Source: Stutzerimonas kunmingensis (GTDB taxonomy: Bacteria > Pseudomonadota > Gammaproteobacteria > Pseudomonadales > Pseudomonadaceae). From it: 64,000 nt of DNA. Each line of letters opens with the position of its first letter. The stretch's first letter is position 1. Positions 8,610-16,690 of the stretch are shown here, piece by piece. The notes beneath the pieces were generated by a model. That model worked only from the letters and a program-made list of their open reading frames with translations. It had not been told where the DNA came from and did no database searches. Where the stretch lies: positions 3,286,001 to 3,350,000 of the forward strand of contig NZ_CP090366.1 in NCBI RefSeq assembly GCF_021432085.1. Reading direction: 5' to 3'. The translations under genes and the position numbers were made by a program.

Positions 8610-9170
8610 TCAGTCGGCCGCGAGCCGCTGCTTGAGCTGCGGCCAGTCACGGTCGGTGATGCTGTACAGCACGGTATCGTCCAGACGACCGTCTGCCAGT
8701 CGCCGATGGTTACGCAGCAATCCTTCGCGTAGGGCACCTAGCTTTTCGATGGCCCGCTGCGAGCGGAGGTTACTGGCGGCAGTCTTCAGCTGCAGGCGAA
8801 CCAACTGCCATTCTTCGAATGCGTGACGCAGCAGCAGGTACTTGATCGAGGCATTCAGCCCGGTGCCATGCTCCGCATGGTCCAGCCAGGTCCAGCCCAA
8901 TTCGGCCGCCGGCAGGCTCAGGTTGAAGTCGGCGAAGCGCGTGGTGCCGACCAGCTGCTCGGCCATCCGCACACTGAAGACAACCGCGCGCCCCTCGCGC
9001 TGTTCCGCCAGCGCATGGCGGTACCAGTCCGGCCGTAGCGGCCCGCTCATATATGTCAGCTCGGCGCGGTTCCGCTCTGCCAGGGCAACCAGCTCCGGGA
9101 TATCCGCTTCCATCAGCGGCTCCAGGCGCAGCGCCCCGCGTTGCAGGGTTACCGGATGGGGGCTGAGCAT
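8610..9170 (-). CDS. GNAT family N-acetyltransferase (RimJ/RimL-like)
   Basis: This 186-residue protein has the GNAT layout. An N-terminal strand reads LRLEPLMEADIPELVAL, a central strand reads ELGWTWLDHAEHGTGLNASIKYLLLRHAFE with the acetyl-CoA-binding turn, and ASNLRSQRAIEKLGALREG is the usual C-terminal motif of the RimJ/RimL group. It follows a GGAGA ribosome-binding site. These enzymes acetylate protein N termini, amino acids or small amines; the substrate cannot be told from sequence. The 150 bases to azlC hold no obvious gene. Confidence 0.87.
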   Translation of the reverse strand: MLSPHPVTLQRGALRLEPLMEADIPELVALAERNRAELTYMSGPLRPDWYRHALAEQREGRAVVFSVRMAEQLVGTTRFADFNLSLPAAELGWTWLDHAEHGTGLNASIKYLLLRHAFEEWQLVRLQLKTAASNLRSQRAIEKLGALREGLLRNHRRLADGRLDDTVLYSITDRDWPQLKQRLAAD

Positions 9171-9447
9171 GACATTCTCCTGTTATTGCGTTCGGGCAAA
9201 TCGGCGGTTACCAGACAGTAACCCATGGCGCAGGAAACGCCGTACTTCGCGGACGACCGGCGATATTGCTGGCGGGCCCGCGCTAGACGCATGCGACCTT
9301 GGTCGCAACCCTGCACACGGGGTGACCATTGCTGCGAAACTTCACGAACTCAGCATATTAACGAGTCACCAGGGCTGATTGAATTCGGCACCGTTACCGG
9401 CCCGCCGAGGCCTGCCTGGCACTCACCTTTCGTTTTCTGGAGTTTGC

Positions 9448-12400
9448 ATGACGCTGTCAGGCGGGCTGATCGCCGCGGTCGCCCTCGTTTATATGGCCAT
9501 TCTGTTCGCCATCGCTTTCTACGGCGACCGCAACAGCGCTTCCATGTCGCCGCGTCTGCGGCCTTGGGTCTATAGCCTTTCACTGGCGGTGTACTGCACC
9601 AGCTGGACCTTCTTCGGTGCCGTTGGCCAATCCGCCGAGCAGCTCTGGGCGTTCCTCCCTATCTATCTGGGCCCGATCCTGCTGATGCTGTTCGCACCGC
9701 ATGTGATCCAGAAGATGATCATGATCAGCAAGCAGGAGAACATCACCTCCATTGCCGACTTCATCGCCGCCCGCTATGGCAAATCTCAGCTGCTGGCAGT
9801 GGTTGTTACGCTGATCTGCCTGGTTGGCGTACTGCCGTACATCGCGCTGCAGCTCAAGGGCATCGTACTCGGCGTCAACCTGCTAAGCGGCATCAACATC
9901 GAGGCAGCCGGCACCGGCACGCGCGACACCGCGCTGATCGTCTCGATCGTGCTGGCGCTGTTCACCATCCTCTTCGGCACGCGCAACCTCGATGTGACCG
10001 AGCATCACCGCGGCATGGTCCTGGCGATCGCTTTCGAATCACTGATCAAGCTGCTGGCATTCCTGGCGGTGGGCGCCTTCGTCACCTTCGGCCTGTTCGA
10101 CGGCTTTGGCGATCTGTTCAATCAGGCCTATGACTCGCCGGACCTTGCCGGATTCTGGAGCGAAGGTGTCAACTGGTCAGCCATGCTGGTCCAGACCACC
10201 GTCGCGATGATGGCGATCGTCTGTCTGCCGCGGCAGTTTCACGTTTCTGTGGTGGAAAACATCGAGCCGCGCGACTTCCGTATGGCCCGCTGGGTGTTTC
10301 CGCTCTATCTGGTACTCGCCGCGGTGTTCGTCATCCCGATCGCGCTGGCGGGACAGATGCTGTTGCCCGCAGGCGTAACGCCGGATTCCTTCGTCATCAG
10401 CCTGCCGTTGGCCGAACTGCATCCCTGGCTCGCCCTGCTCGCCTTCATCGGCGGCGCCTCGGCGGCAACCGGCATGGTAATCGTCGCCAGCGTCGCGCTT
10501 TCGACCATGGTTTCCAACGACATGCTGCTGCCCTGGCTGCTGCGCCGCCAGGAAGCCGAGCGCCCGTTCGAAGCATTTCGCCACTGGATGCTCTCGGTAC
10601 GTCGCATCAGCATCGTCGTGATCCTGCTGCTCGCCTATGTCAGCTACCGCCTGCTCGGCTCCACGGCATCGCTGGCTACAATCGGCCAGATCGCCTTCGC
10701 CGCCATCACTCAGCTGGCCCCGGCGATGGTTGGTGCGCTGTATTGGAAGCAGGCCAACCGTCGCGGCGTGTTCGCCGGCCTGACCGCCGGCGCGGCAATC
10801 TGGTTCTATACGCTGATTGTTCCTCTGCTGGGCTGGCCGCTGGAAATGTTCCCGGGCCTGAGCTGGATGTACAACGGCGGCCTCGGTTTCGGCCTCAGCG
10901 GACTGACCCTGGGCGTGACCCTGTCGCTGATCGGTAACGCAACGCTGTTTTTCTGGGTATCCATCCTCACCCAGACCCACGTGGCCGAGCATTGGCAGGC
11001 CAGCCGCTTTATCGGTCAGGAGATCGCCTCCCCGACCGGCGCCCGCCGCCTGCTCGCCGTGCGCGTCGAAGACCTGCTGGCCCTGGCGTCTCGCTTCGTC
11101 GGCGCCGAGCGTGCCGAGCAAAGCTTCCAGCGCTTCGCCCGCCGCCACGGCCAGGACTTCTCGCCCAAATTGCAAGCTGACGGCCAGTGGATCGCACATA
11201 CCGAACGCCTGCTGGCGGGCGTGCTCGGCGCGTCGTCAACCCGCGCGGTGGTCAAGGCGGCGCTGGAAGGCCGCGACATGCAGGTCGACGACGTGGTGCG
11301 CATCGTCGGTGAAGCCTCGGAAGTGCTGCAGTTCAACCGCGCACTGCTGCAAGGCGCGATCGAGAACATCACCCAGGGCATCAGCGTGGTCGACCAGTCG
11401 CTGCGCCTGGTGGCATGGAACCATCGCTATCTCGAGCTCTTCGAGTACCCGGACGGGCTGGTCTACATCGGCCGCCCGATCGCCGACATCATCCGCTACA
11501 ACGCCGAACGCGGCCTGTGCGGTCCAGGCGATCCAGACACCCACGTGGCCAAGCGCCTGTACTGGATGCGCCAGGGTCGCGCGCATACGTCCGAGCGGCT
11601 GTTCCCCAACGGCCGCGTCGTCGAGCTGATCGGCAACCCGATGCCAGGCGGCGGCTTCGTCATGAGCTTCAGTGACATCACCGCCTACCGCGAAGCCGAA
11701 CGTGCCTTGAAAGATGCCAACGAAGGTCTCGAACAGCGCGTCAGCGAGCGGACCCAGGAACTGTCGCAGCTCAACCAGGCGCTGATCGAAGCCAAGAGCA
11801 CCGCGGAAGCGGCCAACCAGTCGAAGACCCGCTTCCTCGCCGCCGTCAGCCACGACCTGATGCAGCCGCTCAACGCCGCACGGCTGTTCTCCGCCGCACT
11901 GTCACACCAGCAGAGCGCCCTGCCCAGCGAGGCCCAGGAACTGGTGCAGCATCTGGACAGTTCGTTGCGTTCGGCTGAAGACCTGATCACCGACCTGTTG
12001 GATATCTCGCGCCTGGAAAGCGGTCGAGTGACTCCAGATCGCAACCCCTTCCCACTCGCCACGCTGTTCGACACGCTGGGCACGGAGTTCACCGCACTGG
12101 CCCGCGAACAGGGAGTCAACTTCCGCGTGCACGGCAGCAAGCTGCGCGTCGACAGTGACATACGTCTGCTCCGTCGCGTGCTGCAGAACTTCCTCACCAA
12201 TGCCTTCCGTTACGCCAAGGGCCGCGTGGTGCTCGGCGTGCGCCGGCAAGGCGCATCACTACGGCTCGAAGTCTGGGACCGCGGCCCGGGCATTCCGCAT
12301 GACAAGCTGAAGGTGATCTTCGAGGAGTTTAAACGCCTGGACAGCCACCAGACCCGCGCGGAGAAGGGTCTGGGCCTGGGCCTGGCCATCGCCGACGGTC

Positions 12401-12915
12401 TCTGCCACGTACTCGAACACCCACTGGAAGTGCGCTCCTGGCCGGGCAAGGGCAGCGTGTTCAGCGTCACCGTGCCGGTCGCCCGTGCATTGAGCCAGCC
12501 GCGCCCGGCAGCCAAGCGTGGCGAGCCGCAGCACACCGCGTTGACCGGCACTCAGGTGCTTTGCATCGATAACGAGGACAGCATTCTGGTCGGCATGAAC
12601 AGCCTGCTCACCCGCTGGGGTTGCCAGGTATGGACCGCCAGCAACCGCGCCGAATGCGAAGCGCTGCTGGCCGAGGACATTCGCCCGCAACTGGTGCTGG
12701 TCGACTATCACCTCGACGAGGGCCAGACCGGCACCGAGCTGATGGCCTGGTTGCGCACCCGGCTGGGCGAGCCGGTGCCCGGCGTGGTGATCAGTGCCGA
12801 TGGCCGCCCGGAACTGGTGGCCGCGATTCACGCAAGCGGCCTGGATTTCCTCGCCAAGCCGGTCAAGCCTGCGGCGTTGCGCGCTCTGATGAGCCGGCAC
12901 CTGACGCTTCAGTAG
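9448..12915 (+). CDS. Hybrid sensor histidine kinase with SSS transporter domain (CbrA-like architecture plus receiver)
   Basis: This 1155-residue protein has a sodium/solute symporter (SSS) domain of about 12 helices at residues 1-490. A helical STAC-like linker follows (about 500-600), then a PAS domain (about 630-750, GISVVDQSLRLVAWNHRYLELFEYP), a coiled coil, a HisKA domain with phospho-acceptor His802 in SHDLMQPLNAAR, a HATPase domain and a C-terminal receiver with Asp1086 in LVLVDYHLDEG. CbrA has the same front end but no receiver. The transporter domain presumably senses or imports a nutrient. The ATG at 9448 has a GGAG site; an in-frame start at 9379 is less likely. No cognate regulator gene is adjacent. 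Confidence 0.9.
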   Translation: MTLSGGLIAAVALVYMAILFAIAFYGDRNSASMSPRLRPWVYSLSLAVYCTSWTFFGAVGQSAEQLWAFLPIYLGPILLMLFAPHVIQKMIMISKQENITSIADFIAARYGKSQLLAVVVTLICLVGVLPYIALQLKGIVLGVNLLSGINIEAAGTGTRDTALIVSIVLALFTILFGTRNLDVTEHHRGMVLAIAFESLIKLLAFLAVGAFVTFGLFDGFGDLFNQAYDSPDLAGFWSEGVNWSAMLVQTTVAMMAIVCLPRQFHVSVVENIEPRDFRMARWVFPLYLVLAAVFVIPIALAGQMLLPAGVTPDSFVISLPLAELHPWLALLAFIGGASAATGMVIVASVALSTMVSNDMLLPWLLRRQEAERPFEAFRHWMLSVRRISIVVILLLAYVSYRLLGSTASLATIGQIAFAAITQLAPAMVGALYWKQANRRGVFAGLTAGAAIWFYTLIVPLLGWPLEMFPGLSWMYNGGLGFGLSGLTLGVTLSLIGNATLFFWVSILTQTHVAEHWQASRFIGQEIASPTGARRLLAVRVEDLLALASRFVGAERAEQSFQRFARRHGQDFSPKLQADGQWIAHTERLLAGVLGASSTRAVVKAALEGRDMQVDDVVRIVGEASEVLQFNRALLQGAIENITQGISVVDQSLRLVAWNHRYLELFEYPDGLVYIGRPIADIIRYNAERGLCGPGDPDTHVAKRLYWMRQGRAHTSERLFPNGRVVELIGNPMPGGGFVMSFSDITAYREAERALKDANEGLEQRVSERTQELSQLNQALIEAKSTAEAANQSKTRFLAAVSHDLMQPLNAARLFSAALSHQQSALPSEAQELVQHLDSSLRSAEDLITDLLDISRLESGRVTPDRNPFPLATLFDTLGTEFTALAREQGVNFRVHGSKLRVDSDIRLLRRVLQNFLTNAFRYAKGRVVLGVRRQGASLRLEVWDRGPGIPHDKLKVIFEEFKRLDSHQTRAEKGLGLGLAIADGLCHVLEHPLEVRSWPGKGSVFSVTVPVARALSQPRPAAKRGEPQHTALTGTQVLCIDNEDSILVGMNSLLTRWGCQVWTASNRAECEALLAEDIRPQLVLVDYHLDEGQTGTELMAWLRTRLGEPVPGVVISADGRPELVAAIHASGLDFLAKPVKPAALRALMSRHLTLQ

Positions 12916-13003
12916 ACAGGCGACCTCGGCCAGCGGGTGAAACAATCGCGGCCGAGGCCGGTTACACTGCTGGCAATTTGCACACTTGGCGGCAAGGTGG
13001 CCG

Positions 13004-14251
13004 ATGACGCTCGAGCTTTTTCTCAACCTCGCCACGGCGCTTGCCGTCGGGCTACTGATCGGCACCGAACGTAGCTGGAGCGGCAGAGACGGCCCCGGCC
13101 AGGAGCTGGTCGCCGGGGTCCGCACCTTCGGCCTGTCGGGCCTGTTCGGCGGGCTCGCGGCGGTTAGCGTCAGCCATCTCGGCGGCTCTGCCTGGGTGGC
13201 CATGTTCGCCATGCTCGCGCTGCTGGTCATTGCCGGCTATCTGATCGATGCGCGTCGCAGCGGCGACCATGGCATGACCACCGAGGTCGCCATGCTGCTG
13301 ACCTTTGTTCTCGGCAGCCTGGCGGTCGCGGAGAGCCGGCAACTCGCCGCCGCATGCGCCATCGTCGTGGCGCTGCTGCTGAGCCTGAAAGCCCCGCTGC
13401 ATCAGGCGCTGAAGCGGCTCAGCGAGGCGGAACTGGGCGGCGCGCTGAAGATGCTGTTCATCTCCGTGGTGCTGCTGCCCACGCTGCCGAACCAGGGCTA
13501 TGGCCCCTGGCAGGCACTCAATCCCTACACGACCTGGATGATGGTGGTACTGATCGCCGGAATCGGTTTCGCCGCATACGTGGCGATCCGTATTCTCGGC
13601 CCCCGTCACGGCCTCTTCGTCACGGCACTGCTTGGCGGCATCGTCTCCTCCACTGCGATGACCATCACGCTGGCGCGGCTGAACGCGCCGAAGCTGCGTG
13701 CCGCGCTCGCAGCTGGCCTGCTGGCGACGTCGGCGCTCATGTTTCCTCGCGTTCTACTGGAGGTGGGGCTGGTCAATCCGGCGCTGCTTCCCGGCCTGAT
13801 CCTGCCTCTGGCGTGCGCCGGCGCCATCTATACAGCAGGTGCAATCTTCTATTACCTGCTGGCAGCCAAAACGCCCACAGACACTGCCGAGCCCCTGCTG
13901 AAGAACCCGTTCGAGCTGGGACCGGCGCTACGCTTCGCCGCCTTGCTGGTGTTGATCCTGCTACTGGTCGAGGGTGCACGGCGCTGGCTGGGCGATGCCG
14001 GCATCTACATGGTGTCGCTGGTCGCAGGTCTGACCGATGTGGATGCGATCACCCTCTCGCTGGCCAACAATGCCCGCGACGGGCTCAGTCATGAGGTCGC
14101 GTCGCGCGGCATCGTATTCGCCGCGCTGAGCAACAGCCTGGTCAAGGCCATGCTGATCGCCTTCATCGGTGGCCGTGAACTGGCTATCCGTACCCTGCCG
14201 ATCATGTTCGCCGGGCTGCTGACTGCGCTCGCCGTGCTGCTGTTGCGTTAG
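13004..14251 (+). CDS. MgtC/SapB family membrane protein with DUF4010 domain
   Basis: This 415-residue integral membrane protein has an N-terminal MgtC-like domain (residues about 5-130, LATALAVGLLIGTERSW and TTEVAMLLTFVLGSLA) followed by a DUF4010 domain (about 170-380, GLTDVDAITLSLA near the end). MgtC-domain proteins are linked to magnesium limitation and membrane-potential control. The function of this two-domain type is unknown. An AAGGTGG site precedes the ATG. It lies 88 bases after the hybrid kinase on the same strand and may be co-transcribed with it. Confidence 0.88.
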   Translation: MTLELFLNLATALAVGLLIGTERSWSGRDGPGQELVAGVRTFGLSGLFGGLAAVSVSHLGGSAWVAMFAMLALLVIAGYLIDARRSGDHGMTTEVAMLLTFVLGSLAVAESRQLAAACAIVVALLLSLKAPLHQALKRLSEAELGGALKMLFISVVLLPTLPNQGYGPWQALNPYTTWMMVVLIAGIGFAAYVAIRILGPRHGLFVTALLGGIVSSTAMTITLARLNAPKLRAALAAGLLATSALMFPRVLLEVGLVNPALLPGLILPLACAGAIYTAGAIFYYLLAAKTPTDTAEPLLKNPFELGPALRFAALLVLILLLVEGARRWLGDAGIYMVSLVAGLTDVDAITLSLANNARDGLSHEVASRGIVFAALSNSLVKAMLIAFIGGRELAIRTLPIMFAGLLTALAVLLLR

Positions 14252-14260
14252 CGCCGTGAT

Positions 14261-15733
14261 CTAGTCGCCCGCCTCGCTGAGTTCCTCGGCACCGGCACGC
14301 TCCAGCCAGTCGCCCGGCAAGCGCTTGCTGGCCCGTGCACCGAGCGACTTCAATTGCTCGGCTCGACCAACAAGGTTGCCGCGACCATCGCTAAGCTTGT
14401 TGCGCGCCGCCAGGTAAGCACGATCCACCTGCTGCAATCGGCTGCCGATCTCATCGAGATCCTGGATGAAGGCGACGAACTTGTCGTAAAGCCCGCCGGC
14501 TTTCTCGGCGATCTCCCGGGCGTTCTGGCTTTGCCGTTCCTGCCGCCAGAGGCTGTCGATGACCCGCAGGGTGGCGAGCAAGGTCGTCGGACTGACGATC
14601 ACGATGTGCCGCCCATAGGCTTCCTGGAACAGATCGGGATCTGCCTGCAGGGCGGCCGCGAAAGCCGCCTCGATCGGCACGAACAGCAGCACGAAGTCGA
14701 GGCTCTGCAAGCCATCGAGGCGCTGGTAGTCCTTCAGCGAGAGCCCCTTGAGGTGGCTGCGCAGCGATTGCACATGCTGCTTGAGCGCCAGCGCCCGGCT
14801 GCCTTCATCCTCGGCGCAGGTCAGCGCCTGATAGGCGGTCAGACTGACTTTGGCATCAACCACGACCTGTTTGTCCCCGGGCAGATGGATCAGCACATCC
14901 GGCTGAAAACGCTCCCCGTCCGGGCTCTTCAGGCTGACCTGCGTATGGTACTCGCGGCCCTTCTCCAACCCGGCGTGCTCCAGCACCTTTTCCAGAACCA
15001 GCTCGCCCCAGTTGCCCTGCGTCTTCTGCCCTTGCAGCGCACGGGTCAGGTTGGTCGCTTCATCACCAAGGCGTTGGTTCAGCTGCTGCAGGCGCTCCAG
15101 CTCGCGAGCCAGGGAGAAGCGCTCGCGCGCTTCGTTCTGGTAGCTCTCCTCGACTCGCTTCTCGAACGACTGGATGCGTTCCTTCAGCGGTTCGAGCAGC
15201 TGCCCCAGGCGCTCATGGCTGGACTCGCTGAAACGCTGCTCACGCTCGTCGAAGATCTTGCCGGCCAGCTCGGCGAACTGTGCCCGCAGGTCGTCACGCG
15301 CTGCCTGCAGGTCTGCCAGCCTTTGCTGATGGGCGTTGTGCTGTTCGCGCAGTTCGGCTTCGAGTGCGGCATGGGTCGAGCTCAACCGGCGCAGTTCACC
15401 TTGCTGGGCGTCGCGCTCGGCTTGCAGGTCGGCAATGGTTTCATCATTACCGTCACGCTGCGTGCGCAACAGTTCGGCCTCGCGGCGCAGCGCAGCCAGC
15501 TCGGCCTGCTGCGCTGATTTGATGCCACTCAACTCGGCCAGCTCGATCCGACAGCTCTCCAGCTGCGCCGTCAGCCCCTCCTGCGCCAGGGTGGCCTGTC
15601 GGAGCCGCTCATCGAGCAACGCCTGTTCGGACTCGCTGACGGACAGGCGGCGCTGCAGATAAAGGCTCAGCCCAGCCAGGGCAGCCAGGCCGAGCGCCAG
15701 ACCGGCCAATAGATGAAGAGGATCAAAGGACAT
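14261..15733 (-). CDS. rmuC: DNA recombination protein RmuC
   Basis: This 490-residue protein has an N-terminal membrane helix (LLAGLALGLAALAGLSLYL), a long coiled coil (about residues 35-190) and a C-terminal RmuC nuclease-like domain with GNWGELVLEKVLEHAGLEKGREY and VVVDAKVSLTAY. RmuC limits inversions at short repeats in E. coli and is thought to be a membrane-tethered DNA nuclease. The ATG at 15733 with GGAG upstream is preferred to an in-frame TTG five codons earlier. It converges with the MgtC-like gene. Confidence 0.93.
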   Translation of the reverse strand: MSFDPLHLLAGLALGLAALAGLSLYLQRRLSVSESEQALLDERLRQATLAQEGLTAQLESCRIELAELSGIKSAQQAELAALRREAELLRTQRDGNDETIADLQAERDAQQGELRRLSSTHAALEAELREQHNAHQQRLADLQAARDDLRAQFAELAGKIFDEREQRFSESSHERLGQLLEPLKERIQSFEKRVEESYQNEARERFSLARELERLQQLNQRLGDEATNLTRALQGQKTQGNWGELVLEKVLEHAGLEKGREYHTQVSLKSPDGERFQPDVLIHLPGDKQVVVDAKVSLTAYQALTCAEDEGSRALALKQHVQSLRSHLKGLSLKDYQRLDGLQSLDFVLLFVPIEAAFAAALQADPDLFQEAYGRHIVIVSPTTLLATLRVIDSLWRQERQSQNAREIAEKAGGLYDKFVAFIQDLDEIGSRLQQVDRAYLAARNKLSDGRGNLVGRAEQLKSLGARASKRLPGDWLERAGAEELSEAGD

Positions 15734-15798
15734 GAAGGGCTCCGGCAAAAGTGCCGGGCAGTATAGCGAGCCGCAGGTGGGTGGTCAGGCGGGTGCCG

Positions 15799-16221
15799 TC
15801 AGCCCTTGATCCGCTGAAGGAAGCTCGCAGCCTCCTGGGAACCCTGTGCGGCGGCTTGCTCGAGCCACAGACGCGCCTTCGCAGGTTCGCTGTGGTCGGG
15901 CTGGCAATAAAGGCGCCCCAGCTCCAGCTGTGCCTGGCAGTCGCCTGCACGGGCCGCCTGACGCAGCAGCTCGAAACCGATACGGCGGTCGCGCTGACCA
16001 TCGCACTCGCAGCACAGCAGACGCCCCAGACGACTCTGCGCTTCCACCACGCCCTCACGCGCCGGCTGCTTGAGCAGGCGCCCTGCAATCCGTTTGACAC
16101 CCTGATTTCTGCCCAGGTGCTGGCTATCGAGCAACCACAGCGCCATGCGCAGCGGCAACCGTGCCGTAGGGGCGGTAGTGGCGAAGGAGGCGGAGGAGGC
16201 TGTACGCGTTCTCATGCACAT
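15799..16221 (-). CDS. Sel1-repeat protein
   Basis: This protein of about 140 residues contains Sel1-like repeats: EAQSRLGRLLC, the GFELLRQAARAGDCQAQLELGRLYC unit, and KARLWLEQAAAQGSQEA. Sel1 repeats form alpha-solenoids for protein-protein contacts, and the partner is unknown. The first 30 residues are Thr/Ser/Ala-rich and not clearly a signal peptide. ATG codons at 16221 and 16215 are both possible starts; neither has a strong ribosome-binding site. It is upstream of rmuC on the same strand with about 65 bases between. Confidence 0.75.
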   Translation of the reverse strand: MCMRTRTASSASFATTAPTARLPLRMALWLLDSQHLGRNQGVKRIAGRLLKQPAREGVVEAQSRLGRLLCCECDGQRDRRIGFELLRQAARAGDCQAQLELGRLYCQPDHSEPAKARLWLEQAAAQGSQEAASFLQRIKG

Positions 16222-16690
16222 CTGGGGGCTGGATGAATAAGGTCGCGCACTCTACTCCTTTTTTCCGAGAGTTAAAGTCTTGTCAAAAGCGAAAAAATTA
16301 GATCCGGATCACACCAAAAATTAATCCACAGAAGCTGTGGATAAGTCAGTGGACAAACAGAAGACAAATCTATGAATGCCACGTCTCATGGGGGCTGCGC
16401 TTAAACTGACGTTTTTTTCGCCAATGAAAAAAGTGCTTATTTTTCAATTGGTTATTAACGATCTATGAGCTCAGGCGATTTGCGACAGTTTGTCATAAGG
16501 CCTTGACAGGCGTGCTGCGCAAATGTGCACAAGTTCAGCGCATCAGGCGCAAAGCGGCTTGCCACAAGGGTTGCAGCGGCACAAGAGCGAACTTTCAGAC
16601 AAAGCTGTTGTCGCCCTGCGCACCTTGCCGGAGCACGGTAGCTACGCTTGTCTGCGGCTATGCTGTACGCCTCGCATTCTGGAACTGGAA
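16222..16690. other. Gene-free AT-rich intergenic region upstream of ydbH
   Basis: These 470 bases hold no convincing gene. The first 250 are clearly more AT-rich than the surrounding DNA, with A and T tracts around 16256-16325 and 16410-16460. They contain the DnaA-box-like inverted repeat listed separately and a GATCCGGATC palindrome near 16301. Promoters for ydbH and for the Sel1 gene must lie here, but I could not pick a clear -35/-10 pair. Confidence 0.7.
16322..16344. repeat. Inverted pair of DnaA-box-like sites
   Basis: ATCCACAG at 16324-16331 and CTGTGGAT at 16335-16342 form an inverted repeat with a 3-base centre. The right arm read on the minus strand is TTATCCACA, the exact DnaA-box consensus; the left arm (TAATCCACA) differs by one base. 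A weaker third site (AGTGGACAA) follows at about 16349. Confidence 0.6.

Noticed and set aside
10177-11199. 340-codon antisense frame inside the hybrid kinase gene
   Set aside because: The plus-strand protein has complete recognisable domains; the antisense product is Gln/Gly/Arg-rich and featureless.
14354-15517. 387-codon frame on the plus strand over rmuC
   Set aside because: rmuC on the minus strand is well supported by its coiled coil and catalytic domain; the antisense frame is a codon-bias shadow.
16222-16690. Replication origin (oriC) in the AT-rich gap
   Set aside because: DnaA-box-like sites are present, but the usual Pseudomonas origin genes are absent and only one box is an exact match; kept only as a finding about DnaA binding.
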